Shown piece after piece: positions 8,629-19,556 of a DNA stretch of 37,768 bases. Source of the DNA: Gammaproteobacteria bacterium (GTDB lineage Bacteria; Pseudomonadota; Gammaproteobacteria; Arenicellales; Poriferihabitantaceae). Made by a program: the position numbers and the translations under genes. The DNA lies in contig JAJEAV010000017.1 of NCBI GenBank assembly GCA_022822625.1, positions 1-37,768 of the forward strand, read 5' to 3'. How positions within the stretch are numbered: the stretch's first letter is position 1; each line of letters opens with the position of its first letter. The notes beneath the pieces were generated by a model. It did not search any database and was not told where the DNA came from. It worked only from the letters and a program-made list of their open reading frames with translations.

Positions 8629-9024
8629 TCAGCGCTTGGAGTACTGGGGGCGTTTTCGAGCCTTATGCAGTCCGACCTTCTTCCGTTCAACGATCCGGGC
8701 ATCCCGAGTAACAAATCCGGCAGCGCGCATCGACGGGCGTAATGCTGGATCATATTCGAGAAGCGCACGTGTGATGCCATGGCGAATGGCACCGGCCTGG
8801 CCACTATTGCCGCCGCCCCTGACATTCACGCGAATGTCGATCTTGTCAGTAAGTTCAGCAAGTTCGAGTGGCTGACGTACGACCATGCGCGAAGTTTCCC
8901 GACCAAAATATTCCCCAAGCACGCGATTATTGATGAGGATGTTGCCAGAACCTCGTTTCAGATATACCCGTGCGGTCGAGGATTTGCGCCGTCCAGTGCC
9001 TGTGTAAACTTGATTTTCAGCCAT
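8629..9024 (-). CDS. rpsI: 30S ribosomal protein S9
   Basis: This 131-residue protein has the complete S9 sequence pattern: [14 protein letters not shown] near the start, [17 protein letters not shown], the [20 protein letters not shown] block and the basic tail ending [17 protein letters not shown] that reaches the ribosomal P site. The start at 9024 (MAENQ) matches the usual S9 N-terminus; an upstream in-frame start at 9036 would overlap rplM. It is 8 nt downstream of the rplM stop and is surely co-transcribed with it, as in most bacteria. Confidence 0.97.
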   Translation of the reverse strand: MAENQVYTGTGRRKSSTARVYLKRGSGNILINNRVLGEYFGRETSRMVVRQPLELAELTDKIDIRVNVRGGGNSGQAGAIRHGITRALLEYDPALRPSMRAAGFVTRDARIVERKKVGLHKARKRPQYSKR

Positions 9025-9032
9025 GATATCGC

Positions 9033-9461
9033 TCACAACTCCAGAGGTTGAGGTTGTTGGGCATGATGACGATGCTCGTTACCGGCATAAACCTTCAGTT
9101 TCGAAAACATGGCTCGACCCAACTTGTTTTTTGGCAGCATTCCCTTGACTGCCAGTTCGATAACCCGTTCAGGATGGTTTTCATTCATTTCCCGAAACGA
9201 GGTCTCCCGAATACCTCCAGGATAGCCAGTATGTCGATGGTATTTCTTTGCCTCGGCCTTGCGTCCGGTTAATGCCACCTTCTCGGCATTGACTACAACA
9301 ATGTAATCGCCCGTATCTGCATGAGGTGTATATTCTGGCTTGTGCTTGCCCCGAAGATGATGTGCGATCCTCGACGCGAGACGGCCCAACACCTTGTCGG
9401 TAGCATCGACAACATACCAGCCTTGTTTGATCGTCTGCGGATTTGCAAAAAAGGTTTTCAT
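9033..9461 (-). CDS. rplM: 50S ribosomal protein L13
   Basis: This 142-residue protein matches L13 over its full length: [17 protein letters not shown] near the N-terminus, [40 protein letters not shown] and the [12 protein letters not shown] block. L13 assembles early on domain II of 23S rRNA. It is the first gene of the rplM-rpsI operon, read from a promoter about 45-75 nt upstream. In E. coli L13 represses its own operon through the leader. The leader predicted here is only about 40 nt, and I cannot identify a binding site in it. Confidence 0.97.
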   Translation of the reverse strand: MKTFFANPQTIKQGWYVVDATDKVLGRLASRIAHHLRGKHKPEYTPHADTGDYIVVVNAEKVALTGRKAEAKKYHRHTGYPGGIRETSFREMNENHPERVIELAVKGMLPKNKLGRAMFSKLKVYAGNEHRHHAQQPQPLEL

Positions 9462-9507
9462 CGAATCTCGGTAACTTGCATTGAAGTGATTAAAATCAGG
9501 GAAGCGG

Positions 9508-9536
9508 ATAATACGGAATCAACGCATAATTTACAA
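9508..9536 (-). promoter_or_regulatory. Putative sigma-70 promoter of rplM-rpsI
   Basis: On the minus strand TTGTAA (9531-9536) precedes TATTAT (9508-9513) with an ideal 17-nt spacer. Transcription would start near 9501, leaving a leader of about 40 nt before the rplM ATG. Confidence 0.55.
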
Positions 9537-9569
9537 GACATATTTTTCAAAATGCCTCGTCCTCTATGG

Positions 9570-9591
9570 AAAAACCTGCCGTTACCGGCAG
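9570..9591 (-). terminator. Terminator-like hairpin upstream of the rplM promoter
   Basis: On the minus strand CTGCCG-GTAA-CGGCAG (9576-9591) forms a 6-bp stem with a 4-nt loop, followed by GTTTTT (9570-9575). It would stop minus-strand transcripts arriving from the aroK side before they reach rplM. Apart from this and the rplM promoter, the 345-nt region 9462-9806 between rplM and aroK shows nothing I can call. Confidence 0.45.
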
Positions 9592-9806
9592 TACCCGGAC
9601 ATGTACTGGCAACCGGCCAGTTGAACAGACTGCTTCGCGACTATTGCCGATTCGAAAGATGCCCACTATCCGCGACCGGGAAATATCACTCAATGGCAGT
9701 CTGTTTTTTGGTACATTGCAGATATTCATCCATTCATCGGATCGAGTTGATTTTTCCAAGTTGAACCCTGCTATAGGAACACAACGAATAATCGTTGATT
9801 TAATCA

Positions 9807-10334
9807 GTGCAATCATCCAAATCCATCGTGTATCTGATCGGACCAATGGGCGTTGGCAAGACAACGGTTGGCAACAAGCTGGCACGACTCATCGGTTTCG
9901 ATTTTCTTGACACTGATCATGAACTTGAGCGGCGGACCGGAGTGACCATCGCCCATATATTCGAGATCGAGGGGGAAGACGGATTCAGGGCCCGGGAAAC
10001 TCGCTTGCTTGAAGAAGTCGCAAAATACCACAATCACGTGATAGCAACCGGTGGTGGATCCGTGTTGTATGATAATAACCGGAAAACTATCAGGGAGAGC
10101 GGAACAGTGATGTACTTGACAGCATCTGTAGAATTTTTATGGGACCGAGTCAGGCACAGTACAAATCGTCCTCTTCTACATACAGAGGATCCGTATGCCA
10201 CCTTGAAGGAAATCCATAGGCAGCGAGACCCAATCTACAGGAACGCTGCCGATCATGTCATTGAAATATCGCCGACCTCGGAAATGACCGCGAATCGAAT
10301 TGCCGCAGGATTGAATATTCAGACCAGCCCATGA
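9807..10334 (+). CDS. aroK: Shikimate kinase
   Basis: This 175-residue kinase phosphorylates shikimate at the 3-hydroxyl with ATP, the fifth step of the shikimate pathway. The Walker A GPMGVGKT is at 12-19, the shikimate-binding Asp sits in DFLDTDHELE, the GGG motif in ATGGGSV, and the LID-region Arg in NRPLLH. The best-fitting start is a GTG at 9807, which gives the usual AroK N-terminus; a later GTG at 9828 would remove the first strand. It overlaps aroB by 4 nt (ATGA). In many gammaproteobacteria the pilMNOPQ genes precede aroK; here rplM-rpsI is divergent instead. Confidence 0.93.
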   Translation: MQSSKSIVYLIGPMGVGKTTVGNKLARLIGFDFLDTDHELERRTGVTIAHIFEIEGEDGFRARETRLLEEVAKYHNHVIATGGGSVLYDNNRKTIRESGTVMYLTASVEFLWDRVRHSTNRPLLHTEDPYATLKEIHRQRDPIYRNAADHVIEISPTSEMTANRIAAGLNIQTSP

Positions 10335-11425
10335 ATCAGGAAGTTACGACAGCCCAAATCAACCTCGAAAATCGCAGCTATGAGATCCGGATTGCTCATG
10401 GAATCCTGGGTGATCAACGAGAGTTTCTGGACTGGATTACTGGTGATCAGGTAATGGTGATTACCAATAATGTGGTTCAATCCCTGTATCTTGACCAACT
10501 CAAACAGGCATTGCCGGGCAAACATGTTGAAGAAGTCATCCTGCCTGATGGAGAACAATTCAAGACACTGAAAACCGCGGGTGAAGTATTCGATAAAATG
10601 CTTGCGGTGCCGCTCGACCGACAGGTCACTGTGCTTGCCTTGGGCGGCGGGGTTATCGGCGATTTGTCAGGGTTCGTGGCAGCCTGTTATCAACGAGGTG
10701 TCGGATTTATCCAGATTCCTACAACCCTGCTTTCACAAGTCGATTCATCGGTAGGAGGCAAGACGGGAGTCAACCATTCCAGCGCCAAGAACATGATTGG
10801 TGCCTTTTATCAACCGTTGCGCGTGATTGCGGATTTATCGACGTTACGCACCCTGGAACCCAGACAGTTTTCATCGGGCATGGCGGAGGTGATCAAATAC
10901 GGACTGGTCAATGACCCTGCGTTTTTCGAATGGCTGGAACAGAACATCGATTCAGTGATGCAGCATGATCGCGCCTCGCTGACCGAAATCATTCGGCGGT
11001 CCTGTCTCAACAAGGCCAGGCTGGTGGAGCAGGATGAACGGGAATCCGGGGTCCGTGCCCTGTTGAACCTTGGCCATACTTTCGGCCATGCAATTGAAAC
11101 AGTAACCGCATATGGACCATGGTTGCATGGTGAAGCAGTCGGGCTTGGCATGCTGATGGCTGCCCGGATGTCCACCTTGCAGGGATGGCTCAAGGATTCC
11201 GAATTCCTTCGCATTCAATCCCTTCTTGAAAAAGCCAGACTACCCGTCAATCCTTCAAAGGACTTCAGACCCGAAGAGTTGCGTGAAGCCATGAACCGGG
11301 ACAAAAAAGTGCTTGCAGGAAAAATCCGACTGATTCTGATGCAGGGAATTGGCCATGCGTGGATTTGCCAGGATTATGACCCCAAGGCCCTGCAGCAGAC
11401 CCTGGAAGAGTTTGCGATTGGTTAG
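10331..11425 (+). CDS. aroB: 3-dehydroquinate synthase
   Basis: This 364-residue NAD- and metal-dependent enzyme converts DAHP to 3-dehydroquinate, the first ring of the shikimate pathway. Signature segments are DGEQFK at 73-78, GGGVIGDLSGF at 105-115 and TTLLSQVDSSVGGKTGVN at 131-148, followed by the metal-binding EVIKYG and LGHTFGHAIE motifs. Length is normal. It overlaps aroK by 4 nt, so translation is coupled. A SPOR/DamX-type gene often separates aroB from gltB in related genomes; here there are only 135 nt before gltB. Confidence 0.95.
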   Translation: MNQEVTTAQINLENRSYEIRIAHGILGDQREFLDWITGDQVMVITNNVVQSLYLDQLKQALPGKHVEEVILPDGEQFKTLKTAGEVFDKMLAVPLDRQVTVLALGGGVIGDLSGFVAACYQRGVGFIQIPTTLLSQVDSSVGGKTGVNHSSAKNMIGAFYQPLRVIADLSTLRTLEPRQFSSGMAEVIKYGLVNDPAFFEWLEQNIDSVMQHDRASLTEIIRRSCLNKARLVEQDERESGVRALLNLGHTFGHAIETVTAYGPWLHGEAVGLGMLMAARMSTLQGWLKDSEFLRIQSLLEKARLPVNPSKDFRPEELREAMNRDKKVLAGKIRLILMQGIGHAWICQDYDPKALQQTLEEFAIG

Positions 11426-11499
11426 CCGAAAAGACCTGGAAGCCAACCATATTCAAGGCCTGAATACCTGAAACACCTCATGAAGCGAATCTGCACTTC

Positions 11500-11531
11500 A
11501 CCTTGAATGTAACAAGGTAAAGCACTAATAT
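11500..11531 (+). promoter_or_regulatory. Putative gltB promoter overlapping an operator-like dyad
   Basis: TTGAAT (11503-11508) and TAATAT (11526-11531) are 17 nt apart, 30 nt before the gltB ATG. A perfect dyad, ACCTTG (11500-11505) and CAAGGT (11513-11518) with a 7-nt centre, covers the -35 box and part of the spacer. That geometry suits a repressor. No regulator of this specificity is recognised. Confidence 0.4.
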
Positions 11532-11560
11532 ATAACCATACCCTCTTTATTGCCTCTTCT

Positions 11561-14500
11561 ATGCCGTACCCCGCAAAGTTCGGTCTGTATGACCCTGTCA
11601 ATGAACACGACTCCTGTGGAGTCGGCTTTATTGCCAATATTGACGGTCGGCGAACACATCAGATTCTGGAGCATGGTCTAACCATCCTCAGGAATCTTGC
11701 TCATCGAGGCGCAGTCGGAGCCGATCCGAAAGCCGGTGACGGGGCTGGAATACTTCTACAAATATCCGACAGGTTTTTCAGACGGAACCTGGATTTCGAG
11801 TTGCCCGAACAGGGACACTATGCAATCGGCATGGTGTTTCTGCCAAAGGCAGCCAAGGATCAGGAGACATTCACCTCGATTGTCGAGAAATTCATTGTAC
11901 AGGAAGGGCAATCGGTACTCGGCTGGCGCAAGGTACCGGTTTGTGCCGACAATCTGGGCAGGAGTGCATTACCCACGGAACCTGAAATCCATCAGGTCGT
12001 CGTGAAACGCTCAAGCGACCTTGAATCACAGGATGACTTCGAAAGAAAACTGTTCGTCATTCGCAAGCAGATCGAAAGAAGGGTTTCCGAATCCGGGCTC
12101 TCTCGAAAATCGGACTTTTACATCCCCACACTCTCTTCCCGATTAATCTGCTACAAGGGCATGCTGATGGCAGATCAAGTCGATGAGTATTACCCGGACC
12201 TGCTTGATGAAAACATGGAATCAGCAATGGCACTCGTCCATCAGCGCTTTTCCACCAACACCTTTCCGAGCTGGGATCTTGCACACCCATTCCGAATGAT
12301 TGCCCACAACGGGGAAATCAATACATTGCGCGGCAACATGAACTGGATGGCGGCAAGACGCAGTTCCCTTTTCAGCAAGAAGCTGGGGGAAGATCTACAG
12401 AAAATATGGCCCGTAATCCCGGAAGGACAGTCGGACTCCGCGGCCTTCGACAATGTGCTTGAACTACTCGTGGCTGGTGGCTATTCGATGGCGCATGCAA
12501 TGATGCTGCTGATTCCCGAAGCCTGGTCTGGAAACACGCTAATGGGCAAGGACCGCAAGGCGTTTTATGAATACCATGCCGCACTCATGGAACCCTGGGA
12601 TGGGCCGGCCGCCGTGGTTTTTTCCGATGGAAGACAAATCGGTGCAACGCTGGACCGAAATGGCCTGAGACCTGCCCGTTACCTGATTACCAATGATGAT
12701 ATGGTGGTGATGGCCTCCGAGATGGGGGTTCTCGACATCCCTGAATCAGACATCAAGAAAAAATGGCGACTGCAGCCCGGCAAGATGTTCCTGATCGATA
12801 TGGATCTCGGCCGAATCATCTCTGATGAAGAAGTCAAGCAGGAGCTGTCAAATCAATACAGTTATCAGGAATGGCTGGATCGTACCCAGATCGAACTCCG
12901 CTCCTTGCGTATTTCGGTTGGTGCCATGTCGCCCGATCCGCATACCCTGCTTGAACTGCAGCAAGCCTATGGCTATACACAGGAAGACTTGAGGTTCCTG
13001 CTCCAGCCAATGATCACAAATTCCGAGGAAGCACTCGGGTCCATGGGTACCGATGTTCCGCCGGCCATAATGTCAAGCCGGGCCAAACATCTCTCGCATT
13101 ATTTCAAGCAGAATTTTGCCCAGGTTACAAATCCGCCAATCGATCCGATTCGCGAAGAGTTGGTGATGTCCCTGTTGACCCTGATTGGCCCCAGGCCCAA
13201 TCTGTTCGGGCTGGACGACGGTGGACGTGAAATGCGTCTGACCGTGCCCCAACCCCTTCTCACCAACAATGAACTCGAACAGGTGCGCCAGATCGAGGAC
13301 CATACCAATGGCGCATTCCGGACCAAGACCCTGACACTGTGCTTTCCGGTCAAATGGGAGCCTGAAGCACTGGAATCTGCACTCAAGGAATTATGCAGGA
13401 AGGCCGAGCGGGCAGTATTGCAAAAGGGCTTTAACATTCTGATCCTGTCGGATCGGGGTACAGATCGGGACAACATTGCCATTCCCGCCTTGCTTGCCAC
13501 TTCTGCCGTACATCACCACCTGATCCGCAAGGGTCTCAGAACCGAGACCGGACTTGTAGTTGAAACCGGTGCATGTATGGAAGTGCACCATTTTGCTACG
13601 CTTACCGGTTACGGCGCTGAAGCGGTCAACCCTTATCTGGCGTTTGATACCATCAACCGCATGCTTCATGAATTGCCGGACCGGCCCGGTTTTGAAGAAG
13701 CCCAGCAGCGTTATATCAAGGCCATCAACAAAGGACTCAAGAAAGTCATGTCCAAGATGGGCATCTCGACATTTCAATCCTACTGTGGAGCACAAATCTT
13801 CGATGCCGTCGGATTGTCCGAGGAACTTGTTGAACGGTTTTTCACCGGCACTACTTCGAGAGTCGGTGGTATCGGACTTGATGAAATTGCCTCTGATATC
13901 TTTATCTGGCATGGGCAAGCCTATGGCAACATGCCTCTTTACAGAAACATGCTGGACCCGGGCGGAGATTATGCATTTCGAGTGCGCGGCGAGAAACATG
14001 TCTGGAACCCGCAGACGATTACAAATCTGCAACACGCTGTTCGGGGGAACAGCCTGGATCGATATCGTGAATATTCGCGAATGATCAATGAACAGGACGT
14101 TGAACTGTATGCACTTCGCTCCCTGCTTGAATTTGACTGGGCAGATCAGCCATTGCCCATCGATGCGGTCGAGCCTGCCGCAGAGATTGTCAGACGCTTT
14201 GCAACCGGCGCAATGTCCTTTGGCTCGATATCCCAGGAAGCACATTCGAATCTCGCGGTCGCAATGAATCATATCGGCGGCAAGTCCAATACCGGCGAGG
14301 GCGGTGAAGAAGAATCACGATATCGACCCCTGGCAGATGGAAGCAGCAATCCCCAGCGTTCCGCGATCAAGCAGGTCGCATCGGGACGCTTTGGTGTAAC
14401 GACCGACTATCTTGTGAATGCAGATGACATTCAGATCAAGATGGCACAGGGGGCAAAACCCGGTGAAGGTGGCCAGCTGCCCGGACACAAGGTCAGCCAG

Positions 14501-16141
14501 CAAATCGCTTCGGTACGACATTCTACACCCGGTGTGGGACTTATTTCGCCACCACCCCATCATGACATCTATTCGATCGAGGATCTGGCTCAACTTATCT
14601 TTGACCTGAAGAACGTAAACCCGGAAAGTCGAATTTCGGTCAAACTGGTATCTGAAGTGGGTGTTGGTACTGTAGCCGCCGGGGTCTCCAAGGCGCATGC
14701 CGACCATGTGACCGTTTCCGGGTATGAAGGAGGCACCGGTGCCAGTCCACTGACTTCAATCAAGCATGCCGGCTCCCCCTGGGAAATTGGTCTGGCCGAA
14801 ACCCAGCAAACGCTGGTTCGGAATCAGTTGAGAGGCCGGATTGCCGTACAGGTCGATGGTGGACTGAGAACCGGTCGTGATGTCGCAGTAGCGGCCCTGC
14901 TTGGTGCCGACGAATTCGGATTCGCAACTGCTCCCCTGATCGCCTCGGGCTGCATCATGATGCGCAAATGCCATCTGAACACCTGCCCGGTTGGCATTGC
15001 CACCCAAGACCCTCGTTTACGCAAGCGTTTTACCGGGCAACCCGAACATGTTGTCAACTATTTCTTTTTCGTAGCCGAAGAGTTGCGGGAAATCATGGCA
15101 AAACTGGGGTTTGCAACAGTCGACGAAATGATTGGTCGGGTTGATCGATTAAAGGCCCAAAAGGCTATCCGGCACTTCAAGGCCAAGGGACTTGACTACA
15201 GCCGGATCCTGGCCCGTGAGACAGTCGGCCCGGGGGTTGCGATCCATAACTCCGAGTCCCAGGATCACGGCCTTGAAAACGTGCTTGACCGGAAACTGAT
15301 TGAATCCGCAAGACCTGCTCTCGATTCCGGGCTACCGGTAATCATTCACACCGGTATCCGCAATACCGATCGTACAGCGGGCGCGATGCTCTCCGGTGAA
15401 ATTGCAAAACGGTACGGCCATGAAGGGTTGAACGATAACACTGTCGTGATCAAGGCCAGAGGAACTGCCGGACAATCATTCGGGGCATGGCTCGCCAAGG
15501 GAGTATCGATTGAACTGGAAGGTGAAGCAAACGACTATGTCGGCAAGGGCCTTTCCGGAGGGCGGATTGTAATTTTCCCGCCACAGTATACATCGATGGG
15601 CAACCGGCGTGAAAATATCATCGTCGGCAATACTGTTCTATATGGAGCGATTTTCGGGGAGTGCTATTTCAGCGGTGTTGCTGGAGAACGATTTTGTGTT
15701 CGAAATTCCGGAGCAATCGCCGTGATTGAAGGGGTTGGTGACCATGGATGTGAATACATGACGGGGGGGGTCGTGGTCTGTCTGGGACAGACGGGGCGCA
15801 ACTTTGCTGCCGGCATGTCCGGCGGCATAGCCTATGTATATGATGAAGTCGGGGACTTCGAGAAAAAATGCAACATGCAGATGGTCGCTCTGGACAAGGT
15901 CGACCCTGATCAGTCTGCCGAAAGTATCGACAATCCGCTGGAGGCAGACGAAGCCCGTCTGTATCACTACATTTCCCGCCACCTGGAGTATACGGGTAGT
16001 CCCATAGCCAGGGACATTCTCAAGAACTGGGAAGAATCCAGATCATGTTTCGTGCGCATCATGCCGCACGATTACAGGCAAGCCCTGGAATTCCTATACT
16101 CCCAGGGGCATGAAAAAGAGTACAGGGTCCAGCATGGGTAA
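11561..16141 (+). CDS. gltB: Glutamate synthase (NADPH), large subunit
   Basis: This 1526-residue protein transfers the amide of glutamine to 2-oxoglutarate. A short propeptide (residues 1-18) should be removed to expose C19 (DSCGVGF), the Ntn-type glutaminase nucleophile. The amidotransferase domain holds [10 protein letters not shown] and HNGEINT. A central domain and the FMN-binding synthase domain follow ([26 protein letters not shown]). The 3Fe-4S cluster cysteines are C1131, C1137 and C1142 ([12 protein letters not shown]). The C-terminal beta-helix has the repeated GxxxG pattern. Length is normal for bacteria. It overlaps gltD by 8 nt. A long antisense reading frame lies inside it and is not considered real. 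Confidence 0.97.
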   Translation: MPYPAKFGLYDPVNEHDSCGVGFIANIDGRRTHQILEHGLTILRNLAHRGAVGADPKAGDGAGILLQISDRFFRRNLDFELPEQGHYAIGMVFLPKAAKDQETFTSIVEKFIVQEGQSVLGWRKVPVCADNLGRSALPTEPEIHQVVVKRSSDLESQDDFERKLFVIRKQIERRVSESGLSRKSDFYIPTLSSRLICYKGMLMADQVDEYYPDLLDENMESAMALVHQRFSTNTFPSWDLAHPFRMIAHNGEINTLRGNMNWMAARRSSLFSKKLGEDLQKIWPVIPEGQSDSAAFDNVLELLVAGGYSMAHAMMLLIPEAWSGNTLMGKDRKAFYEYHAALMEPWDGPAAVVFSDGRQIGATLDRNGLRPARYLITNDDMVVMASEMGVLDIPESDIKKKWRLQPGKMFLIDMDLGRIISDEEVKQELSNQYSYQEWLDRTQIELRSLRISVGAMSPDPHTLLELQQAYGYTQEDLRFLLQPMITNSEEALGSMGTDVPPAIMSSRAKHLSHYFKQNFAQVTNPPIDPIREELVMSLLTLIGPRPNLFGLDDGGREMRLTVPQPLLTNNELEQVRQIEDHTNGAFRTKTLTLCFPVKWEPEALESALKELCRKAERAVLQKGFNILILSDRGTDRDNIAIPALLATSAVHHHLIRKGLRTETGLVVETGACMEVHHFATLTGYGAEAVNPYLAFDTINRMLHELPDRPGFEEAQQRYIKAINKGLKKVMSKMGISTFQSYCGAQIFDAVGLSEELVERFFTGTTSRVGGIGLDEIASDIFIWHGQAYGNMPLYRNMLDPGGDYAFRVRGEKHVWNPQTITNLQHAVRGNSLDRYREYSRMINEQDVELYALRSLLEFDWADQPLPIDAVEPAAEIVRRFATGAMSFGSISQEAHSNLAVAMNHIGGKSNTGEGGEEESRYRPLADGSSNPQRSAIKQVASGRFGVTTDYLVNADDIQIKMAQGAKPGEGGQLPGHKVSQQIASVRHSTPGVGLISPPPHHDIYSIEDLAQLIFDLKNVNPESRISVKLVSEVGVGTVAAGVSKAHADHVTVSGYEGGTGASPLTSIKHAGSPWEIGLAETQQTLVRNQLRGRIAVQVDGGLRTGRDVAVAALLGADEFGFATAPLIASGCIMMRKCHLNTCPVGIATQDPRLRKRFTGQPEHVVNYFFFVAEELREIMAKLGFATVDEMIGRVDRLKAQKAIRHFKAKGLDYSRILARETVGPGVAIHNSESQDHGLENVLDRKLIESARPALDSGLPVIIHTGIRNTDRTAGAMLSGEIAKRYGHEGLNDNTVVIKARGTAGQSFGAWLAKGVSIELEGEANDYVGKGLSGGRIVIFPPQYTSMGNRRENIIVGNTVLYGAIFGECYFSGVAGERFCVRNSGAIAVIEGVGDHGCEYMTGGVVVCLGQTGRNFAAGMSGGIAYVYDEVGDFEKKCNMQMVALDKVDPDQSAESIDNPLEADEARLYHYISRHLEYTGSPIARDILKNWEESRSCFVRIMPHDYRQALEFLYSQGHEKEYRVQHG

Positions 16142-17585
16142 GGCTACGGGTTTTCTGGATATTGAGCGCAAGGAAGTCGGCTATGAGCCGGTCAATGAGC
16201 GTATTGTGCATTTTCGGGAGTTTGTTGTTGAACTGACCGAAGATGAATTGCGTGATCAGGGGGCAAGATGCATGGATTGTGGAATCCCCTATTGCCAGAG
16301 CGGTTGTCCGGTAAGCAATATTATTCCCGACTGGAACGACCTGGTTTATCGCAGTGACTGGAAACGGGCGAGTGAAATACTTCATTCGACCAATAATTTT
16401 CCGGAATTCACGGGTCGGGTGTGCCCCGCACCCTGTGAGGCATCCTGCACACTGAATATCCAGGACAACCCGGTCACCATAAAAAGCATTGAGAAGAATA
16501 TCGTGGAGAGAGCCTGGCAAGAAGGCTGGGTGCAGCCAGAAATTCCGCATCATCGCACCGGGCGGAGTGTGGCGGTTATCGGATCGGGTCCGGCTGGTCT
16601 CGCCTGTGCCCAACAACTGGTGAGAGTGGGACATTACGTATCGATCTACGAGAAGCAGGATCGAAGTGGTGGCTTATTGCGATATGGCATACCCGACTTC
16701 AAGCTGGACAAGATGTTGATTGATCGCCGCATGGCACAAATGAAGACGGAAGGGGTCCGTTTCCACTCCGGCACCCATGTCGGGGTTGATATACCGGTTT
16801 CGTATTTTCTGGACAATTTTGACGTCATGATTCTGGCCGGCGGTTCTGAAGAACCGAGAGATCTGGAGGTGCCTGGACGGAATCTGAACGGGGTCTATTT
16901 CGCCATGGATTTCCTGCGTTCCAATACGCGCCGAGTTCAGGGCCAGAGTACAGCGGATGAAGAATTCATCTCGGCCGAAGGCAAAAATGTAATCGTGGTT
17001 GGTGGTGGAGATACAGGTTCTGACTGCATTGGCACATCGATTCGCCAGGGTTGCCGGTCGGTGACCCAAATCGAGATTCTTTCAGAACCACCCGAGAAAG
17101 AAGACAAGGGGTTGACCTGGCCTAACTGGCCACACAGAATGCGGGTATCGACATCGCAGGCTGAAGGATGCGAACGCATCTGGGATGTCAAGACACAGTC
17201 CATCGAAGGCGATGATTCAGGTTGGGTGACCATGTTAAACTGTACCAAGGTCGCCTGGGATCATACCGATGGCCAGTGGATAATGAGGGATATTGAGGGG
17301 TCGGAATTTGCCCTGGAAGCCGACATGGTTCTCCTCGCCATGGGCTTTGTCCACCCGGTATATAAGGGACTTCTGGAAACTCTGGGGGTTACCACTGACA
17401 ACAAGGGCAACGTCAAGGCCGATAATCGTGGGACAAGCGCTTATCAAACCAGCCTGGAAAACGTGTTTGTTGCCGGCGACATGCGTCGCGGTCAATCGCT
17501 GGTAGTGTGGGCGATCCATGAGGGGCGGCAGTGCGCCCGTGCTGTCGATATCCACTTGCGGGGCAAGAGTGATCTCCCGCTCTGA
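16134..17585 (+). CDS. gltD: Glutamate synthase (NADPH), small subunit
   Basis: This 483-residue flavoprotein passes electrons from NADPH through FAD and [4Fe-4S] clusters to the large subunit. N-terminal cluster cysteines are C46, C49, C54 and C58, with C97, C101 and C105. The FAD motif GSGPAG is at 150-155 and the NADPH motif GGGDTG at 290-295. The C-terminal [14 protein letters not shown] segment is typical. The ATG at 16134 (MGKATGFLD) is preferred over one 24 nt upstream because it matches the family N-terminus and overlaps the gltB stop by 8 nt, indicating coupled translation. Confidence 0.95.
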   Translation: MGKATGFLDIERKEVGYEPVNERIVHFREFVVELTEDELRDQGARCMDCGIPYCQSGCPVSNIIPDWNDLVYRSDWKRASEILHSTNNFPEFTGRVCPAPCEASCTLNIQDNPVTIKSIEKNIVERAWQEGWVQPEIPHHRTGRSVAVIGSGPAGLACAQQLVRVGHYVSIYEKQDRSGGLLRYGIPDFKLDKMLIDRRMAQMKTEGVRFHSGTHVGVDIPVSYFLDNFDVMILAGGSEEPRDLEVPGRNLNGVYFAMDFLRSNTRRVQGQSTADEEFISAEGKNVIVVGGGDTGSDCIGTSIRQGCRSVTQIEILSEPPEKEDKGLTWPNWPHRMRVSTSQAEGCERIWDVKTQSIEGDDSGWVTMLNCTKVAWDHTDGQWIMRDIEGSEFALEADMVLLAMGFVHPVYKGLLETLGVTTDNKGNVKADNRGTSAYQTSLENVFVAGDMRRGQSLVVWAIHEGRQCARAVDIHLRGKSDLPL

Positions 17586-17662
17586 TCAAAACATTTCTCC
17601 TGTATTACCGGTTAACGACTAGTGAATGGTAACCACTCTCTCCACTGTACCATGATGACTGC

Positions 17663-17925
17663 ATGATGAGTGTGGAACTTCAGAAAGAACGCCATCCCCT
17701 GCCAATCAGGATTCAGACCTTTTCCACTCTCCGTGAAGGGGGCTATTTACTATGTCGACAAGACCCCCCTGATTCGGGAGATGACCAGGCAGGGGCGGTT
17801 CTGCTTTCTCTCCCAGAGGGTATGCAGAGAAGTATCGAACCGTGGAGAACCGGTACACCTGATCGGCATGGTGTTTGGGCAGAAAAGAGAGAAACCTGCT
17901 GGAGATTCATGTTGAACCGCTTTGA
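17663..17925 (+). pseudogene. Internally deleted, frameshifted relic of the AAA/PD-(D/E)XK gene
   Basis: Fragments of the protein encoded at 4460-6043 are recognisable in different frames. The first part (IQTFSTLREGGY, then YYVDKTPLIREMTRQGRF) corresponds to residues ~11-49. It abuts a segment equivalent to residues ~493-527 (GYAEKYR, then EPVHLIGMVFG and a stop equivalent to the natural end). About 440 codons are missing; the join is near 17813-17818. At least three single-base indels break the frame: an extra T in the YYV region, a lost A after EKYR and an extra A near the end. It lies between gltD and hemE. The 153 nt after it contain nothing recognisable. Confidence 0.85.
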
Positions 17926-18078
17926 TGACATGCCGGATACCCTGTCCGTAATGTATCACGATTGCTGTAGCCCGTAATGTTTGACCAGAGTGCCGCCGAG
18001 CTCCGACTGATATTCAATCCGGGCCTGAAAGAGACGCTATTCCGATAGCTCGACATCCATAATGTACGAGTAGTTACA

Positions 18079-19122
18079 GTGAATGATAGATACTTGAGGG
18101 CGCTCAAGCGCCAACCGACAGACCGCACGCCAATCTGGATAATGCGTCAGGCGGGTCGTTATCTGCCCGAATATCGAGAAGTCAGAAAACAGGCCGGAGA
18201 TTTTCTGTCGCTATGCAAGAATCCCGAACTTGCCTGTTTGGTCACCCTTCAGCCGCTTGAGCGTTTTGATCTCGATGCGGCGATCATATTCTCTGACATA
18301 TTGACCATACCTGATGCCATGGGTCTGGGATTGACTCTTGAAGAAGGCATAGGCCCTCGCTTCAACTCGCCACTTCGTGCCGCAACTGATATCGAGAAAC
18401 TACCCGAGGTTGATGTTGAGGCCCAACTGAACTATGTCATGCAGGCAATTGCATTGGCGCGTCATGAACTGGCAGGCAGAGCCCCCTTGATTGGATTCAG
18501 CGGAAGCCCGTGGACGTTGGCTACTTACATGGTAGAGGGAGGCAGTTCCAGGGAGTTCAGACATGTAAAGGGCATGATGCATGATCAACCTGGGTCTGCG
18601 GATCTGTTGATGCAAAAGCTGACCCAGTCCGTGAACGATTACCTGTGTGCACAGGTTGCCGCAGGTGCACAGTCGCTGATGATTTTTGATACCTGGGGAG
18701 GAGTTCTTGCCGAACCTGATTATGTACGGTTTTCTCTGGAACCAATGACTCGAATCGTTCAAAGCCTGAAATCCAATGAGGCGACTTCAGACACTCCGAT
18801 TACCCTGTTTACCAAGGGTGGGGGAAACTGGCTCGAAATGATTGCAGCATCCGGATGTGATGCGATTGGTCTGGATTGGACGGTTTCACTGTCCAGTGCC
18901 CGTTCACGAATTGGCCATCTGGTTGCCCTGCAGGGAAACATGGATCCATCCGTCCTTTATGCTTCAAGTGATAAAGTCGCCAATGAAGCGATACGGATAC
19001 TGGATGATTATGGTGAAGGGGGTGGACACGTGTTTAATCTGGGACACGGGATTCATCCGGGTATCGAACCAGACCGGGTCCGGGTTCTGGTGGATACCGT
19101 CCATCAGGAAAGTGCCCGATAG
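18079..19122 (+). CDS. hemE: Uroporphyrinogen decarboxylase
   Basis: This 347-residue cofactor-free enzyme decarboxylates the four acetate arms of uroporphyrinogen III to give coproporphyrinogen III in haem synthesis. The family signature [13 protein letters not shown] is at 21-33 and supplies the substrate-binding Arg residues. The catalytic Asp is in IIFSDIL (D73), the Tyr in ATYMVEGG (Y150), and the C-terminal LGHGI His is present. The start is a GTG at 18079, immediately before the conserved N-terminal [13 protein letters not shown] block; no in-frame ATG fits. Its position after gltBD is common in gammaproteobacteria. The AAA relic now separates the two. Confidence 0.95.
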   Translation: MNDRYLRALKRQPTDRTPIWIMRQAGRYLPEYREVRKQAGDFLSLCKNPELACLVTLQPLERFDLDAAIIFSDILTIPDAMGLGLTLEEGIGPRFNSPLRAATDIEKLPEVDVEAQLNYVMQAIALARHELAGRAPLIGFSGSPWTLATYMVEGGSSREFRHVKGMMHDQPGSADLLMQKLTQSVNDYLCAQVAAGAQSLMIFDTWGGVLAEPDYVRFSLEPMTRIVQSLKSNEATSDTPITLFTKGGGNWLEMIAASGCDAIGLDWTVSLSSARSRIGHLVALQGNMDPSVLYASSDKVANEAIRILDDYGEGGGHVFNLGHGIHPGIEPDRVRVLVDTVHQESAR

Positions 19123-19131
19123 ACTTCCACT

Positions 19132-19452
19132 TCATTCGGTTGCTTTTTCCTGGCTTTCCGTAAACTGATCGAGTTGTTCGGCAGAAGCCTCATTCTGGTA
19201 TTTCGCCTTGTAGTCGCTATAGGACATGCCATAGATAATTTCGCGGGCCTGCTCATAGCTCACTTCAATACCATGGGATTCGGCTTCGGATACATACCAT
19301 TTTGAGAAGCAGTTGCGACAGAAATAGGCAAGGTTCATGAGATCGATGTTCTGAACCTCAGGATATTTCCGTAGGTGGCCAAGCAGTTTGCGAAACAGTG
19401 CAGCTTCAATTTTCGTTTGGCTGTTTTCGTCAATTTCGGGGCGATCGGACAT
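19132..19452 (-). CDS. DUF1244 family protein
   Basis: This 106-residue soluble protein has the DUF1244 signature: a helical N-terminus, then HLRKYPEVQNIDLMNLAYF, CRNCFSKWY and EQAREIIYGMSY. The CxxC pair could bind metal or form a disulfide, but no biochemical role is known. The C-terminus is Glu/Gln-rich. The start is well supported by TAGGAG about 8 nt before the ATG. It converges on hemE with 9 nt between stop codons and lies downstream of the helicase gene on the same strand. Confidence 0.75.
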   Translation of the reverse strand: MSDRPEIDENSQTKIEAALFRKLLGHLRKYPEVQNIDLMNLAYFCRNCFSKWYVSEAESHGIEVSYEQAREIIYGMSYSDYKAKYQNEASAEQLDQFTESQEKATE

Positions 19453-19556
19453 TAGTTACTCTCCTATTGGGTATTCCGTTATTTCACTTGTAGAGTCGTT
19501 TCCTGTTGCCGTGGCATCCTGCTCATGCAAACCGGGACGACATATCAGTCATGCAT

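Noticed and set aside
9025..9036. Upstream start for rpsI at 9036
   Set aside because: It would overlap the rplM stop codon and add four residues not found in S9; MAENQ at 9024 matches the family.
9547..9885. Minus-strand open frame of 112 codons overlapping the aroK start
   Set aside because: It overlaps the conserved N-terminus of aroK, has no recognised motif and contains the terminator-like hairpin.
13391..14272. Long open frame (293 codons) on the minus strand inside gltB
   Set aside because: It is wholly antisense to a well-conserved glutamate synthase domain, shows no recognisable family and mirrors the gltB codon pattern.
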